Positions 43,832 to 51,516 of a stretch of 64,000 bases of DNA are shown piece after piece. The DNA is taken from positions 43,614 to 107,613 of the forward strand of contig CAZSHI010000006.1 of NCBI GenBank assembly GCA_964606735.1, in the 5' to 3' direction. Every line of letters starts with the position of its first letter. Positions within the stretch are counted from its first letter, which is position 1. The notes beneath the pieces are model-generated. The model saw nothing but the letters and a program-made list of their open reading frames with translations. It made no database searches and had not been told where the DNA came from. The translations under genes and the position numbers were made by a program. Origin of the DNA: UBA5109 sp964606735. GTDB lineage: Bacteria; Pseudomonadota; Gammaproteobacteria; Pseudomonadales; Pseudohongiellaceae.

Positions 43832-45018
43832 ACCAGATTCGGGATTGGCACCTGCGGATCAACCTCGGCATCATAATCAATGCCGGGAACTTCAAAGCCG
43901 AAGAGTTGCAGAAATTCAGTCTGATAGCCGGCAAAATCTGTTAGGGCATCAATGTTATCGGTCTCAACCTGCGCCCACAGCTCACTGACTTTTTGCTGCA
44001 CATGCGCTTCGAGTTCCTTGTAATCGGCTCGCAGGCGGCCTTCATCATCGAGCCTGGGTTGAACGCCATACAGACTTTCGCGGAACAGCAGATCAACCTG
44101 TTCAATGCAGCCTTCATGGCTACCTTCGGCCTTCATGATCTTGAAGAGCAGTGAGAGATACAAGGGCATAACGGGAATGGCCGAACTGGCCTGGGTAACC
44201 ACGGCTTTGAGTACAGACACCCTGGCATCACCGTTCAGGTCTGCCAGTGACTCACGGATTGCCACGGCTTTCTTATCCAGATCCTGCTTGGCCGCACCAA
44301 TGGTGCCATTCCAGTAAATATCCCAGGTTGGCTCTGCGCCCAGGTAGGTGTAGGCGGTAGTACGAAAACCATCGGCAAGCACTCCGGCAGACTTCAGCGC
44401 ATCAATCCAGAGCTGCCAGTCCTCACCGCCCATGACGGCAACCGTACCGGCAATTTCTTCTTCACTGGCAGCCTCTACACTCATTTCCTCGACCAGCTTT
44501 TTATCGGTGTTGATGCCGCGCAGGGTGATAGCCTTGCCTATCGGTTTGAGCGTTGATGCATGCACCTCGCCCGTTTTCGGATCGGTTCGGCGCGGTGCCG
44601 CCAGGGAATAAACCAGCAGGTCTATCTGTCCCAGGTCCTGCTTGATGGTCTCTATGGTCTTTTGCTTGATCTCGTCGGAAAAGGCATCCCCGTTAATACT
44701 TTTGGCATACAGGCCTTCAGCCGCAGCGAGTTCATGAAATGCCGCTGAGTTATACCAGCCTGCCGAACCGGGTTTACGATCACTGCCTTCCTTTTCAAAA
44801 AAGACACCCAATGTGGCGGCATTACTGCCAAAAGCTGCTGTTATCCGCGAGGCCAGTCCATAACCGGTTGATGCGCCAATCACCAGCACTTTCTTTGGAC
44901 CATCACTTATAGCACCGTGGCTTTTCACATAGTCCACCTGGCGTTTTACATTGGCGGCACAACCAAGCGGGTGTGTGGTAATACACATAAAACCGCGGAC
45001 ACGGGGTTTGATAATCAT
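43828..45018 (-). CDS. fabV: Trans-2-enoyl-ACP reductase FabV
   Basis: NADH-dependent enoyl-ACP reductase closing the fatty acid elongation cycle; the FabV type is triclosan-tolerant. Signatures: MIIKPRVRGFMCITTHPLGC at the start, NAD loop VIGASTGYGLASRITAAFG near residues 46-64, and the Y-x8-K catalytic pair Tyr235 and Lys244. 396 residues, full length. It stands alone, with 87 bases of noncoding sequence to the aminopeptidase gene on its 5' side. Confidence 0.95.
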   Translation of the reverse strand: MIIKPRVRGFMCITTHPLGCAANVKRQVDYVKSHGAISDGPKKVLVIGASTGYGLASRITAAFGSNAATLGVFFEKEGSDRKPGSAGWYNSAAFHELAAAEGLYAKSINGDAFSDEIKQKTIETIKQDLGQIDLLVYSLAAPRRTDPKTGEVHASTLKPIGKAITLRGINTDKKLVEEMSVEAASEEEIAGTVAVMGGEDWQLWIDALKSAGVLADGFRTTAYTYLGAEPTWDIYWNGTIGAAKQDLDKKAVAIRESLADLNGDARVSVLKAVVTQASSAIPVMPLYLSLLFKIMKAEGSHEGCIEQVDLLFRESLYGVQPRLDDEGRLRADYKELEAHVQQKVSELWAQVETDNIDALTDFAGYQTEFLQLFGFEVPGIDYDAEVDPQVPIPNLV

Positions 45019-45105
45019 GCGGAGTCCTTGTGAATAAATCTCGTGGTATCAGGCCGGTATGTTAGCACAGTTGCCGACTCAGCAAGCCTTCCAGCTGCCT
45101 GCTGG

Positions 45106-46173
45106 CTAGAGTCTGGCTGCAAGCGCTGCTGCTCGCTGCTCGGCACCAAGCTGCTCCAGGGCAGCGACTTCCTGGTAAAAAGCTGCTAAGTCGTTATCCT
45201 GCTCCTGCAACAAACGCTCAAAAGCCGGCACCCAGTTAAAATAGGTCGAAACCGTGCTCAGTTGAGCGTTATTCAAATCCTGACTCATCCAGCCATCATA
45301 GGCCGTATTGCCCCCCCACTGGGTTTTCAGCTGCTTGTAGTTATTTTTCATGTCACTCAGAATGACTGCCTTGCTTTCGCGCTTGCTCTCGGGGCTGTCT
45401 GCTGTGGCATACAGACTTTCCAGTTGGCTCACCGTTTGACTCACCATGGCAACAAACTGTTCGCGGCGTTCAGCGTCTTCACGGGCCTGTTCAATAATCT
45501 GCTGACTGCGTGCTTCATTAACCTGATTGGCTCGCAACCAGCGCCGCAGACCTTCCTGTTCCATGGCAGTGGCAAAACTTTCATTGAACTCAGTATCACC
45601 GGGAACATAAACCTGTTGATGTGCCAGCTCATGAAACAACAGCGCTGCCAAGCGGTAATCTTCCCGGTTGATGACCGTGCTGAGTACCGGATCAGCAAAC
45701 CAGCCCAGCGTGGAATAGGCACTGACACCGCCGACATAGACATCCATGCCCTGGGCCTGCAATTGTGCCGCGTACTGACGGGCTCTGGCTTCCTTGAAAT
45801 AACCCCGGTATGTGACACAACCGGCGATGGGGTAGCACCAGCGTTGGGCTTGCAGTGAAAACTCCGGGGCTGCGAACACATTCCAGACCACGAAAGGCTG
45901 TTCAAGATCCACATAAGTGGCGAAATTGTTATCCACCGGCAGCAGGAGCTCCGTTTCAGCAAAGGCGCGGATATCCAGAATCGTGTTGAGCTTGTCTTTA
46001 AGCGGCTGCGGGGTCGCTGCGTCATCAATCAGCGCTTCAATATCTTCACGCTTGCTGAGAATGGATAGCTGTCCCAGAACGGCCTGACTGTAATAGCCAA
46101 GACTTTCACAGCCTGCCAGCATCAGGCACAAGGCCGGCACAATTAGCTGTCTAATCGAGCACCCGGATTTCAT
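45106..46173 (-). CDS. Lipoprotein zinc aminopeptidase (COG4324 type)
   Basis: 355 residues with a lipobox LMLAGC (lipidated Cys22), so it is membrane-attached. The zinc site HELAHQ lies near residue 180 in LLFHELAHQQVYVPGDTEFNESFATAMEQEG, where the downstream Glu completes a gluzincin-like site. This is the pattern of the COG4324 'predicted aminopeptidase' family, whose specificity is not established. The gene starts inside the 3' end of the glutaminyl cyclase gene, overlapping 23 bases, so the two are coupled. Confidence 0.85.
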   Translation of the reverse strand: MKSGCSIRQLIVPALCLMLAGCESLGYYSQAVLGQLSILSKREDIEALIDDAATPQPLKDKLNTILDIRAFAETELLLPVDNNFATYVDLEQPFVVWNVFAAPEFSLQAQRWCYPIAGCVTYRGYFKEARARQYAAQLQAQGMDVYVGGVSAYSTLGWFADPVLSTVINREDYRLAALLFHELAHQQVYVPGDTEFNESFATAMEQEGLRRWLRANQVNEARSQQIIEQAREDAERREQFVAMVSQTVSQLESLYATADSPESKRESKAVILSDMKNNYKQLKTQWGGNTAYDGWMSQDLNNAQLSTVSTYFNWVPAFERLLQEQDNDLAAFYQEVAALEQLGAEQRAAALAARL

Positions 46174-46945
46174 AAAGACGTGACCAGAGCTTGCCGGTCA
46201 CAAATAAGCGCTGCTGCTCTGCATCCCAGGCAATGCCATTGAGTACAGCATCAAATGAGCGGCGATTGGGGTTTAAATCACTCAGATCCACCATGCTATT
46301 TACCCGACCGCTTTGTGGATCTATTCTCACCAGAAAGTTCTGATACCAGATATTGGCCCAGACCTCTCCGTTGATGTATTCCAGTTCATTGAGGTTTCGC
46401 ACCGGGCCATTTTCATTATTCACCTCAATGCGTCTGACTTCATCGAGTGACTGCGGATCCAGAAATCGTAAATTCGCCGTGCCATCACTGACAATCAGAT
46501 GTTCACCATCATGGGTAATACCCCAGCCTTCTCCTGGCAGATAAAAGCTTCCCAACTGTTCAAAACTTTCCAGGTCATAAACGAAGCCTACATTGGAGCG
46601 CCAGGTTAACTGATAAACCCTGTCATTCAGGATAGTGATACCTTCCCCGAAATAGCGTGCATCAAGATTACGCCGCTGCAGCAATTCTCCGGTTTCCAGT
46701 TCAACACGCCGCAGGGTGGATTCGCCGTATTGTCCGGTCCCCTCGTATAGCTGACCCTGCCAGAAGATCAATCCCTGTGTGAAGGCATTGGCATCGTGAG
46801 GAAATTCATTAAGGACCTCTGCCCGGTAGGTCGGGGTGTCTTCTGCGCGCAGCTGGACAAAGGGTAAAGCAGCCAGAATGACAGCCAGCGCCAGTAACAC
46901 GCCAGCCGGTCCGCTCAGTGATTTCGGGGAAATCCAGGTTCTCAT
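46151..46945 (-). CDS. Glutaminyl-peptide cyclotransferase, propeller type
   Basis: Forms pyroglutamate from N-terminal Gln of peptides; plant/bacterial five-bladed propeller family. 264 residues with an N-terminal signal/anchor (VLLALAVILAALPF). Family blocks: LNEFPHDANAFTQGLIFWQGQLYEGTGQYGESTLRRV near residue 46-82, YFGEGITIL, GWGITHDGEHLIVSDGTA and NELEYINGEVWANIWYQN. The enzyme is probably periplasmic. Encoded upstream of, and overlapping, an aminopeptidase gene, which suggests a shared role in peptide N-terminal processing. Confidence 0.9.
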   Translation of the reverse strand: MRTWISPKSLSGPAGVLLALAVILAALPFVQLRAEDTPTYRAEVLNEFPHDANAFTQGLIFWQGQLYEGTGQYGESTLRRVELETGELLQRRNLDARYFGEGITILNDRVYQLTWRSNVGFVYDLESFEQLGSFYLPGEGWGITHDGEHLIVSDGTANLRFLDPQSLDEVRRIEVNNENGPVRNLNELEYINGEVWANIWYQNFLVRIDPQSGRVNSMVDLSDLNPNRRSFDAVLNGIAWDAEQQRLFVTGKLWSRLYEIRVLD

Positions 46946-46960
46946 GGTTTATCCAATACC

Positions 46961-47365
46961 TTAGCCCATGTAGGACATAATCGCGGCTGCCAGATTGCCA
47001 ATAATCAGCAGAACCGTCGCCAGAAAGCTCAGCATGAAGCCTTTGCCCCTTTTGGCTGGATCATCAATATAGGCACTGGCGTATACAAAACGGCCGATTA
47101 TCCAAAGTACACCACAGGCAGCAGCCAATTCACTGCCCATCCAGCCCTGTCCTTCAGCCATGACGGCAAACACAAGATACAGGGGAACAAAAACCAGTAA
47201 CTGCTCCAGGGTATTTTGTTGAATCCGGTAATAACGCTCAAACACAGGATGACCGGATATCGCAGGCGCCTGCACATCATATTTAACCCGTGCCATACCA
47301 ACCTTGATCCCGAAAAAGGAATATTGCAGCAAGACCAGCACCAGCACGATAACCGTAATTCCCAT
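46961..47365 (-). CDS. MAPEG family membrane protein, second copy
   Basis: 134 residues with four membrane helices. FERYYRIQQNTLEQLLVFVPLYLVFA holds the MAPEG N-x-x-E-x-x pattern and YASAYIDDPAKRGKGFMLS precedes the last helix. It is more similar to the typical bacterial MAPEG protein than the one at 39076-39477. The glutaminyl cyclase gene follows 15 bases downstream on the same strand. Function is unknown. Confidence 0.82.
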   Translation of the reverse strand: MGITVIVLVLVLLQYSFFGIKVGMARVKYDVQAPAISGHPVFERYYRIQQNTLEQLLVFVPLYLVFAVMAEGQGWMGSELAAACGVLWIIGRFVYASAYIDDPAKRGKGFMLSFLATVLLIIGNLAAAIMSYMG

Positions 47366-47428
47366 CAGCGACTCCTTAAAATCTTAGTTGATGAGCACAG
47401 ACTACCATAATCAGGCGCCGGTAAAAAT

Positions 47429-47461
47429 AAAAAAGCCCGGGAAGATTTCCCGGGCTTTTTT
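47429..47461 (-). terminator. Intrinsic terminator after exbD (symmetric)
   Basis: GCCCGGGAA and TTCCCGGGC pair around GAT, flanked by A6 on the left and T5 on the right. On the minus strand it lies 15 bases after the exbD stop. Confidence 0.9.
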
Positions 47462-47476
47462 ATAAAAAACAGTAAG

Positions 47477-47899
47477 TTATCGAGCCTGAATCACGGAAAT
47501 GTCATTCGCTCCTGCTTCACGGGAAGCATTCATGATGACAACCAGTGAATTGGCCGTGGAATTGTTGTTTGGCTGAATGACCACGGAAGCAGCCGGGTTT
47601 TCAGCGCGATGAGATGCCACCCTGGCGCGTACGGCAGAAAGATCAATACGCTCCTGATTGAAGAAAATCTGATCCTGGGCATCCAGCTGAATCAGGATAT
47701 TCTGTGGCATATCCTCAGAAGGAGGTGGTGGATTGTTGTTCGGATCCTGACCCTGAATATTGAGGGTAGATTCCTTTACAAATGAAGCAGTTACCACGAA
47801 GAAAATTAACAGAATGAATACAACGTCCAGCATTGGCGTCAGGTCAATGTTGGACTCGTCTTTCTTGCGCTTCACCATGGAGCTTACGGCTGTTTTCAT
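47477..47899 (-). CDS. exbD: ExbD-family biopolymer transport protein
   Basis: 140 residues: one N-terminal membrane helix with the motif NIDLTPMLDVVFILLIFFVVTASF, where the Asp of LD is the proton-path residue of ExbD/TolR, then a periplasmic domain with a Pro/Asn-rich linker (DPNNNPPPPS). Such proteins pair with ExbB and TonB in energising outer membrane receptors. No exbB is adjacent: the upstream neighbour is a TetR gene and a terminator follows. It must use partners encoded elsewhere. Confidence 0.9.
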   Translation of the reverse strand: MKTAVSSMVKRKKDESNIDLTPMLDVVFILLIFFVVTASFVKESTLNIQGQDPNNNPPPPSEDMPQNILIQLDAQDQIFFNQERIDLSAVRARVASHRAENPAASVVIQPNNNSTANSLVVIMNASREAGANDISVIQAR

Positions 47900-47990
47900 A
47901 CGGACACCAGTTCTTGTAATTCTTAATTTCTGAGGAGGGCAAGTATAACAGCTTTATGCCCCCCTGCAAGACGTCTCAGAGCTGCCTTTG

Positions 47991-48578
47991 CTACTTCAGA
48001 ATGGCCAAAATCCCATTATCCAGCAGGCTTTGCAGCTGACCGGTAGTCCGGCCATTACGTGCGCTGACATAAAGCCCCTGCAAGAGGTTCATCAAGACTT
48101 CTGCTGCTGTATCCGCGTTCAAACCTCGTCTGAGTTTCCTTGCTTTTTCCAGTTGCCGGGTCCTGCTCAAAAAGGCCCGGCGAACCGCATTCAGTGAACT
48201 ACGGATAAGTTTTTGCTGTTCTTTGTTCCAATTGATGCTTTCACAAACAGAATTAACCAGCAGACAGCCGAAATTACGTTGTTTGGGAGCTGGCTCGATT
48301 AGCACAGCTTTACAATATGCTTCAATGGCTTTAACAGACTCCAGCTTGGCATTACCCAGACTGGCATCTATCTGCTTTTTGATACGATCGTTATAACGCT
48401 CAACACACATTCTGAAAAAAGTATCTTTATCCCCAAAAGAGTTGTACAGGGTTCCACGATTGATCCCTGTTACATCAAGCAGCTTCTGTACGGAACTGGC
48501 TTCGTAACCGTCTTTCCAGAACTGCTGCATGGCACTTTCAAGTACCTTGTCATAGTCAAATTCAATTGGCCTGGCCAT
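47991..48578 (-). CDS. TetR-family transcriptional regulator
   Basis: 195 residues. N-terminal helix-turn-helix: VLESAMQQFWKDGYEASSVQKLLDVTGINRGTLYNSFGDKDTFF. The C-terminal part resembles the TetR_C regions of AcrR/YxaF-type regulators (ESINWNKEQQKLIRSSLNAVRRAF). The ligand is unknown. It is divergent from the CocE-like gene across 379 bases, but exbD follows it on the same strand after 91 bases; the target is not clear from context. Confidence 0.88.
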   Translation of the reverse strand: MARPIEFDYDKVLESAMQQFWKDGYEASSVQKLLDVTGINRGTLYNSFGDKDTFFRMCVERYNDRIKKQIDASLGNAKLESVKAIEAYCKAVLIEPAPKQRNFGCLLVNSVCESINWNKEQQKLIRSSLNAVRRAFLSRTRQLEKARKLRRGLNADTAAEVLMNLLQGLYVSARNGRTTGQLQSLLDNGILAILK

Positions 48579-48957
48579 TGTGTGAGCTCACCTCTGAATC
48601 ACTTGTTATGGTTTGAAATGATTAAACGCAAAACTGTCCTCAGCTCATTCTTCATCGAAGAGCCGCCTTTCGCTTTTCACCCGTGACTAGTCATCTGACG
48701 AAATGCAGGAAAAATTTTACGACAGCCTCTGCAAACTGGAAGGGATTCTAGACTATCAGCCCAGAGCTCACTAGCAATATAGAGCGGCTAAACATACTGT
48801 TCAAAAATATCCGGACAACACTGACAGTTTTAGGCCTCAAAACAAAAACCATACAGCCTGTCCCAGAACGACTAATTGGCACTCAACATGGTTTGCAGCG
48901 CCATATTGAGTATAATCTTCCGGACTTACTGTTCATTCCCCAGCAGAATTTTCAATC
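48579..48957. other. 379-base gap between divergent TetR and CocE-like genes
   Basis: The region holds the promoters of both genes. A good -10 box TATAAT lies at 48911-48916, 42 bases before the GTG start of the CocE-like gene, but without a convincing -35. I see no inverted repeat strong enough to name as a TetR operator and no open frame of note. Confidence 0.45.
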
Positions 48958-50748
48958 GTGAAAATATCATGGCATAAACTGTTGTTGTTGATCGTTCTGG
49001 GCCTCACCTGTTTGACGGGGCAGGCACAGACACCCGTGCAGGCAAGCGGACCACTGATTGTTACAGACAGCAATCGCCTGGTCAGCATGCGTGACGGTGT
49101 CGGCATTGCCCTTGATATCTATCGCCCTGCACAAAACGGCAGCTACCCCACGCTGTATGCCTCAGCGCCCTATCCGCATACCGATAACAATACGCCCCCG
49201 TCAAATCCAATGACCGGCGAAGTTGCCTGGTTTGTCAGCCAGGGTTTCAATTATGTGATTGCCAGCACTCGTGGTACGGGTGCTTCACAGGGTGAATATG
49301 AATTCCTGTCTCGTGATGAACAACAGGACCACTATGAAATCATCGAGTGGATAGCCGAACAGCCCTGGTCAGATGGTCGTGTACTGGGAATCGGCGCCCA
49401 GTACTATGCCAGCGCACAATGGCAAATGGCCATCCAAAACCCGCCTTCATTGCAATGTATTGCACCGGTCAACGGCATAGTTCGCCCCTATCATGACTGG
49501 GCCTTCCCAGGCGGACTGAGTAATACTGATTTCCTGCAGGGCTGGTATGAAAATACTGTAAGAAGGCAGAATGCATTTCCCACAAATGGCCCCTCTCGAC
49601 TGGTCAACTATGACATGCGGCTACAATTACTGTCCCACCCTTTTTATGATGATTTCTGGCGAATCCGCAGCAGCCTGCCCAATGCAGGAGCCATCAATAT
49701 ACCGGTTTTTATCGCTGATTCCTGGCAGCAAGGGGCTGGCATCAGCGGTGACCTGCTGATTCGAGAACAACTCAACAGCATTGGCCGAATGGCAATATAC
49801 AGTGAAACGGAAGCCCTGATGCTCAACCCGAACTTTCTGGAAGACGATCTGCTGGCTTTTTACCGCTGGTGCCTGCAGCAAGAATCAGCCCCCGATTTTA
49901 CAGCCAGACCGGCACTGCAATACCAGATACAGGGTCAAAGTCTCTGGCAAACACCTGAGAGCTGGCCCGCAGCCCAGGTTGAGCATTTGCCCTTCTATCT
50001 CAACCGGCAGTCACTGGACGCGACAGAACCGGCAACACTGGCCACCGAAATCCAGCAAAACAGCCTGGCTCTCTCACGCTACGGTGATGAACTGGACAGC
50101 TTGAGCTTCATTAGCGAAGCCCTGGCAGCTGATCTGGAAATTGCCGGTCCTCTGATGTTGGAACTTTACGCGGCCAGCTCCCAAACAGATACGGCTTTCA
50201 GTGTCAGCATCGAAGAAGAAATCGATCTCAATCGTTTGCAGTCCCGCTTCGATCTGCCAGTTTTTTTGCGTAACGTCCTGACCGCAAGCGCCCAGCAAAA
50301 CAGCGAGACCAGCATAATTCAAGTGACTCATGGCAGCCTCAAGGCTTCCCTGCGCGAGGCAGATGCCCGCAGTGTTGAACAGATGGATCCGCGCTATGCA
50401 TTTAGCGAGGCGGATCCCTTACGGGCAGCTGAGGTCACACGCTTTGATATTGCCCTGAACCCGAGTGCCTATCGCTTTCGTGCCGGCAGCAGAATTATCG
50501 TCAGAATTACCCAGGCAACTGATGATTCCTTAAGTACGCAGTCCAGGGAAGACAGCCTTTATCACAGTGAGCGCTATCCTTCACGGCTCTGGCTGCCGGT
50601 ACAGGAGGGCTCACTGGCCACCACAGCCTTGGAGGAAGACAGCCTGCAATCGAGCATCATTGACCTGCAAAGCGAAGCCATTACTGACCCCCGGGCAATA
50701 AACTTCGACCTGGAGTTCAACCGGCTGCTGAATGAAAATGAACCCTAA
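48958..50748 (+). CDS. Secreted CocE/NonD-like alpha/beta hydrolase homologue lacking the catalytic triad
   Basis: 596 residues: signal peptide (CLTGQAQ), an alpha/beta hydrolase domain of the X-Pro dipeptidyl-peptidase S15 group and a C-terminal jelly roll (ADLEIAGPLMLELYAAS, RFRAGSRIIVRIT). CocE relatives carry Ser in G-x-S-Y-x-G before a QWQ block. Here the aligned segment is GAQYYASAQWQ, so Gln148 stands at the Ser position. The Asp-bearing motif GWYDGF corresponds to SWQQGA (Gln258), and the PWSH His motif is absent near residues 280-286. The fold seems intact and the frame is unbroken, so this is a probable pseudoenzyme. Start is GTG 48958 with a weak ribosome binding site. Confidence 0.85.
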   Translation: MKISWHKLLLLIVLGLTCLTGQAQTPVQASGPLIVTDSNRLVSMRDGVGIALDIYRPAQNGSYPTLYASAPYPHTDNNTPPSNPMTGEVAWFVSQGFNYVIASTRGTGASQGEYEFLSRDEQQDHYEIIEWIAEQPWSDGRVLGIGAQYYASAQWQMAIQNPPSLQCIAPVNGIVRPYHDWAFPGGLSNTDFLQGWYENTVRRQNAFPTNGPSRLVNYDMRLQLLSHPFYDDFWRIRSSLPNAGAINIPVFIADSWQQGAGISGDLLIREQLNSIGRMAIYSETEALMLNPNFLEDDLLAFYRWCLQQESAPDFTARPALQYQIQGQSLWQTPESWPAAQVEHLPFYLNRQSLDATEPATLATEIQQNSLALSRYGDELDSLSFISEALAADLEIAGPLMLELYAASSQTDTAFSVSIEEEIDLNRLQSRFDLPVFLRNVLTASAQQNSETSIIQVTHGSLKASLREADARSVEQMDPRYAFSEADPLRAAEVTRFDIALNPSAYRFRAGSRIIVRITQATDDSLSTQSREDSLYHSERYPSRLWLPVQEGSLATTALEEDSLQSSIIDLQSEAITDPRAINFDLEFNRLLNENEP

Positions 50749-50802
50749 GAGGCCCCGGAATTAAACGAGAATATCGAAGACCCGATAATCTTTATCAGTC
50801 CC

Positions 50803-51516
50803 TTACGGCAGGAATAGACTGACCAGCAGGCCTATCAGGCCGCCGATCACACCACCCCAGACCACCAGCCAACCCAGATGCTTGTGAATCATCTGCTGAA
50901 TGATTTCCTTCACCAGCTGTGGGGTTAACTCATCCAGCCGCTTGTCGATGATACTTTCAACTTTGCCAAGAATATTCTCGGCAGAAGACTGGCGAAACTG
51001 TTCGAGAAAGGACGGGTCATCGGCAAGTTTGCCAATGTATTCGCGCATACGTCCGATAAAGGGGTCACGCAAAGGATTCAGTGCTTCTGCACCACCAAAC
51101 ATGGACAGCATGCCACCAAAGGATGAGTTCATGATGACATCCACCAGTGAGTCGTAGGCACTGCTGAAATCCACTTTGTCAGCCATTTTACGTAACAGGG
51201 ATTCATCGTGTTCTCCGCCCTGTATGCGCGATTGCGCAATAAACTGGCGGATGTTCTCGGGTGTAAAGAACTGCTCCATGATCAAGAGCTTGATACCGTG
51301 CTTGAATTCCTCAAAGCGTGCCGGGATAACACCCGAACCGTAAAACCCCGGCACTCTTTCAAAGAGCATATGCACGGCCAGCCAGTTGGTAACACCGCCA
51401 GAGAGTGCAAACAATCCGGTATTGAGTATGAGGGGCTGATAGCTCACTGGCAGCATCATACCCAGTATGACAATAATCAGTGCAATCAGGTTGGTCAGAA
51501 CGGCTTTATCCGGCAT
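50803..51516 (-). CDS. DUF445 family membrane protein
   Basis: About 237 residues. The frame is open to 51669, but ATG 51516 (MPDKAVLTNLIALIIVILGMML) is the natural start, overlapping the 3' end of yhdP by 11 bases. Two membrane helices open the protein and one closes it (GWLVVWGGVIGGLIGLLVSLFL). The blocks GGVTNWLAVHMLFERVPGFYGSGVIPARFEEFK are typical of DUF445. Function unknown. Confidence 0.87.
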   Translation of the reverse strand: MPDKAVLTNLIALIIVILGMMLPVSYQPLILNTGLFALSGGVTNWLAVHMLFERVPGFYGSGVIPARFEEFKHGIKLLIMEQFFTPENIRQFIAQSRIQGGEHDESLLRKMADKVDFSSAYDSLVDVIMNSSFGGMLSMFGGAEALNPLRDPFIGRMREYIGKLADDPSFLEQFRQSSAENILGKVESIIDKRLDELTPQLVKEIIQQMIHKHLGWLVVWGGVIGGLIGLLVSLFLP

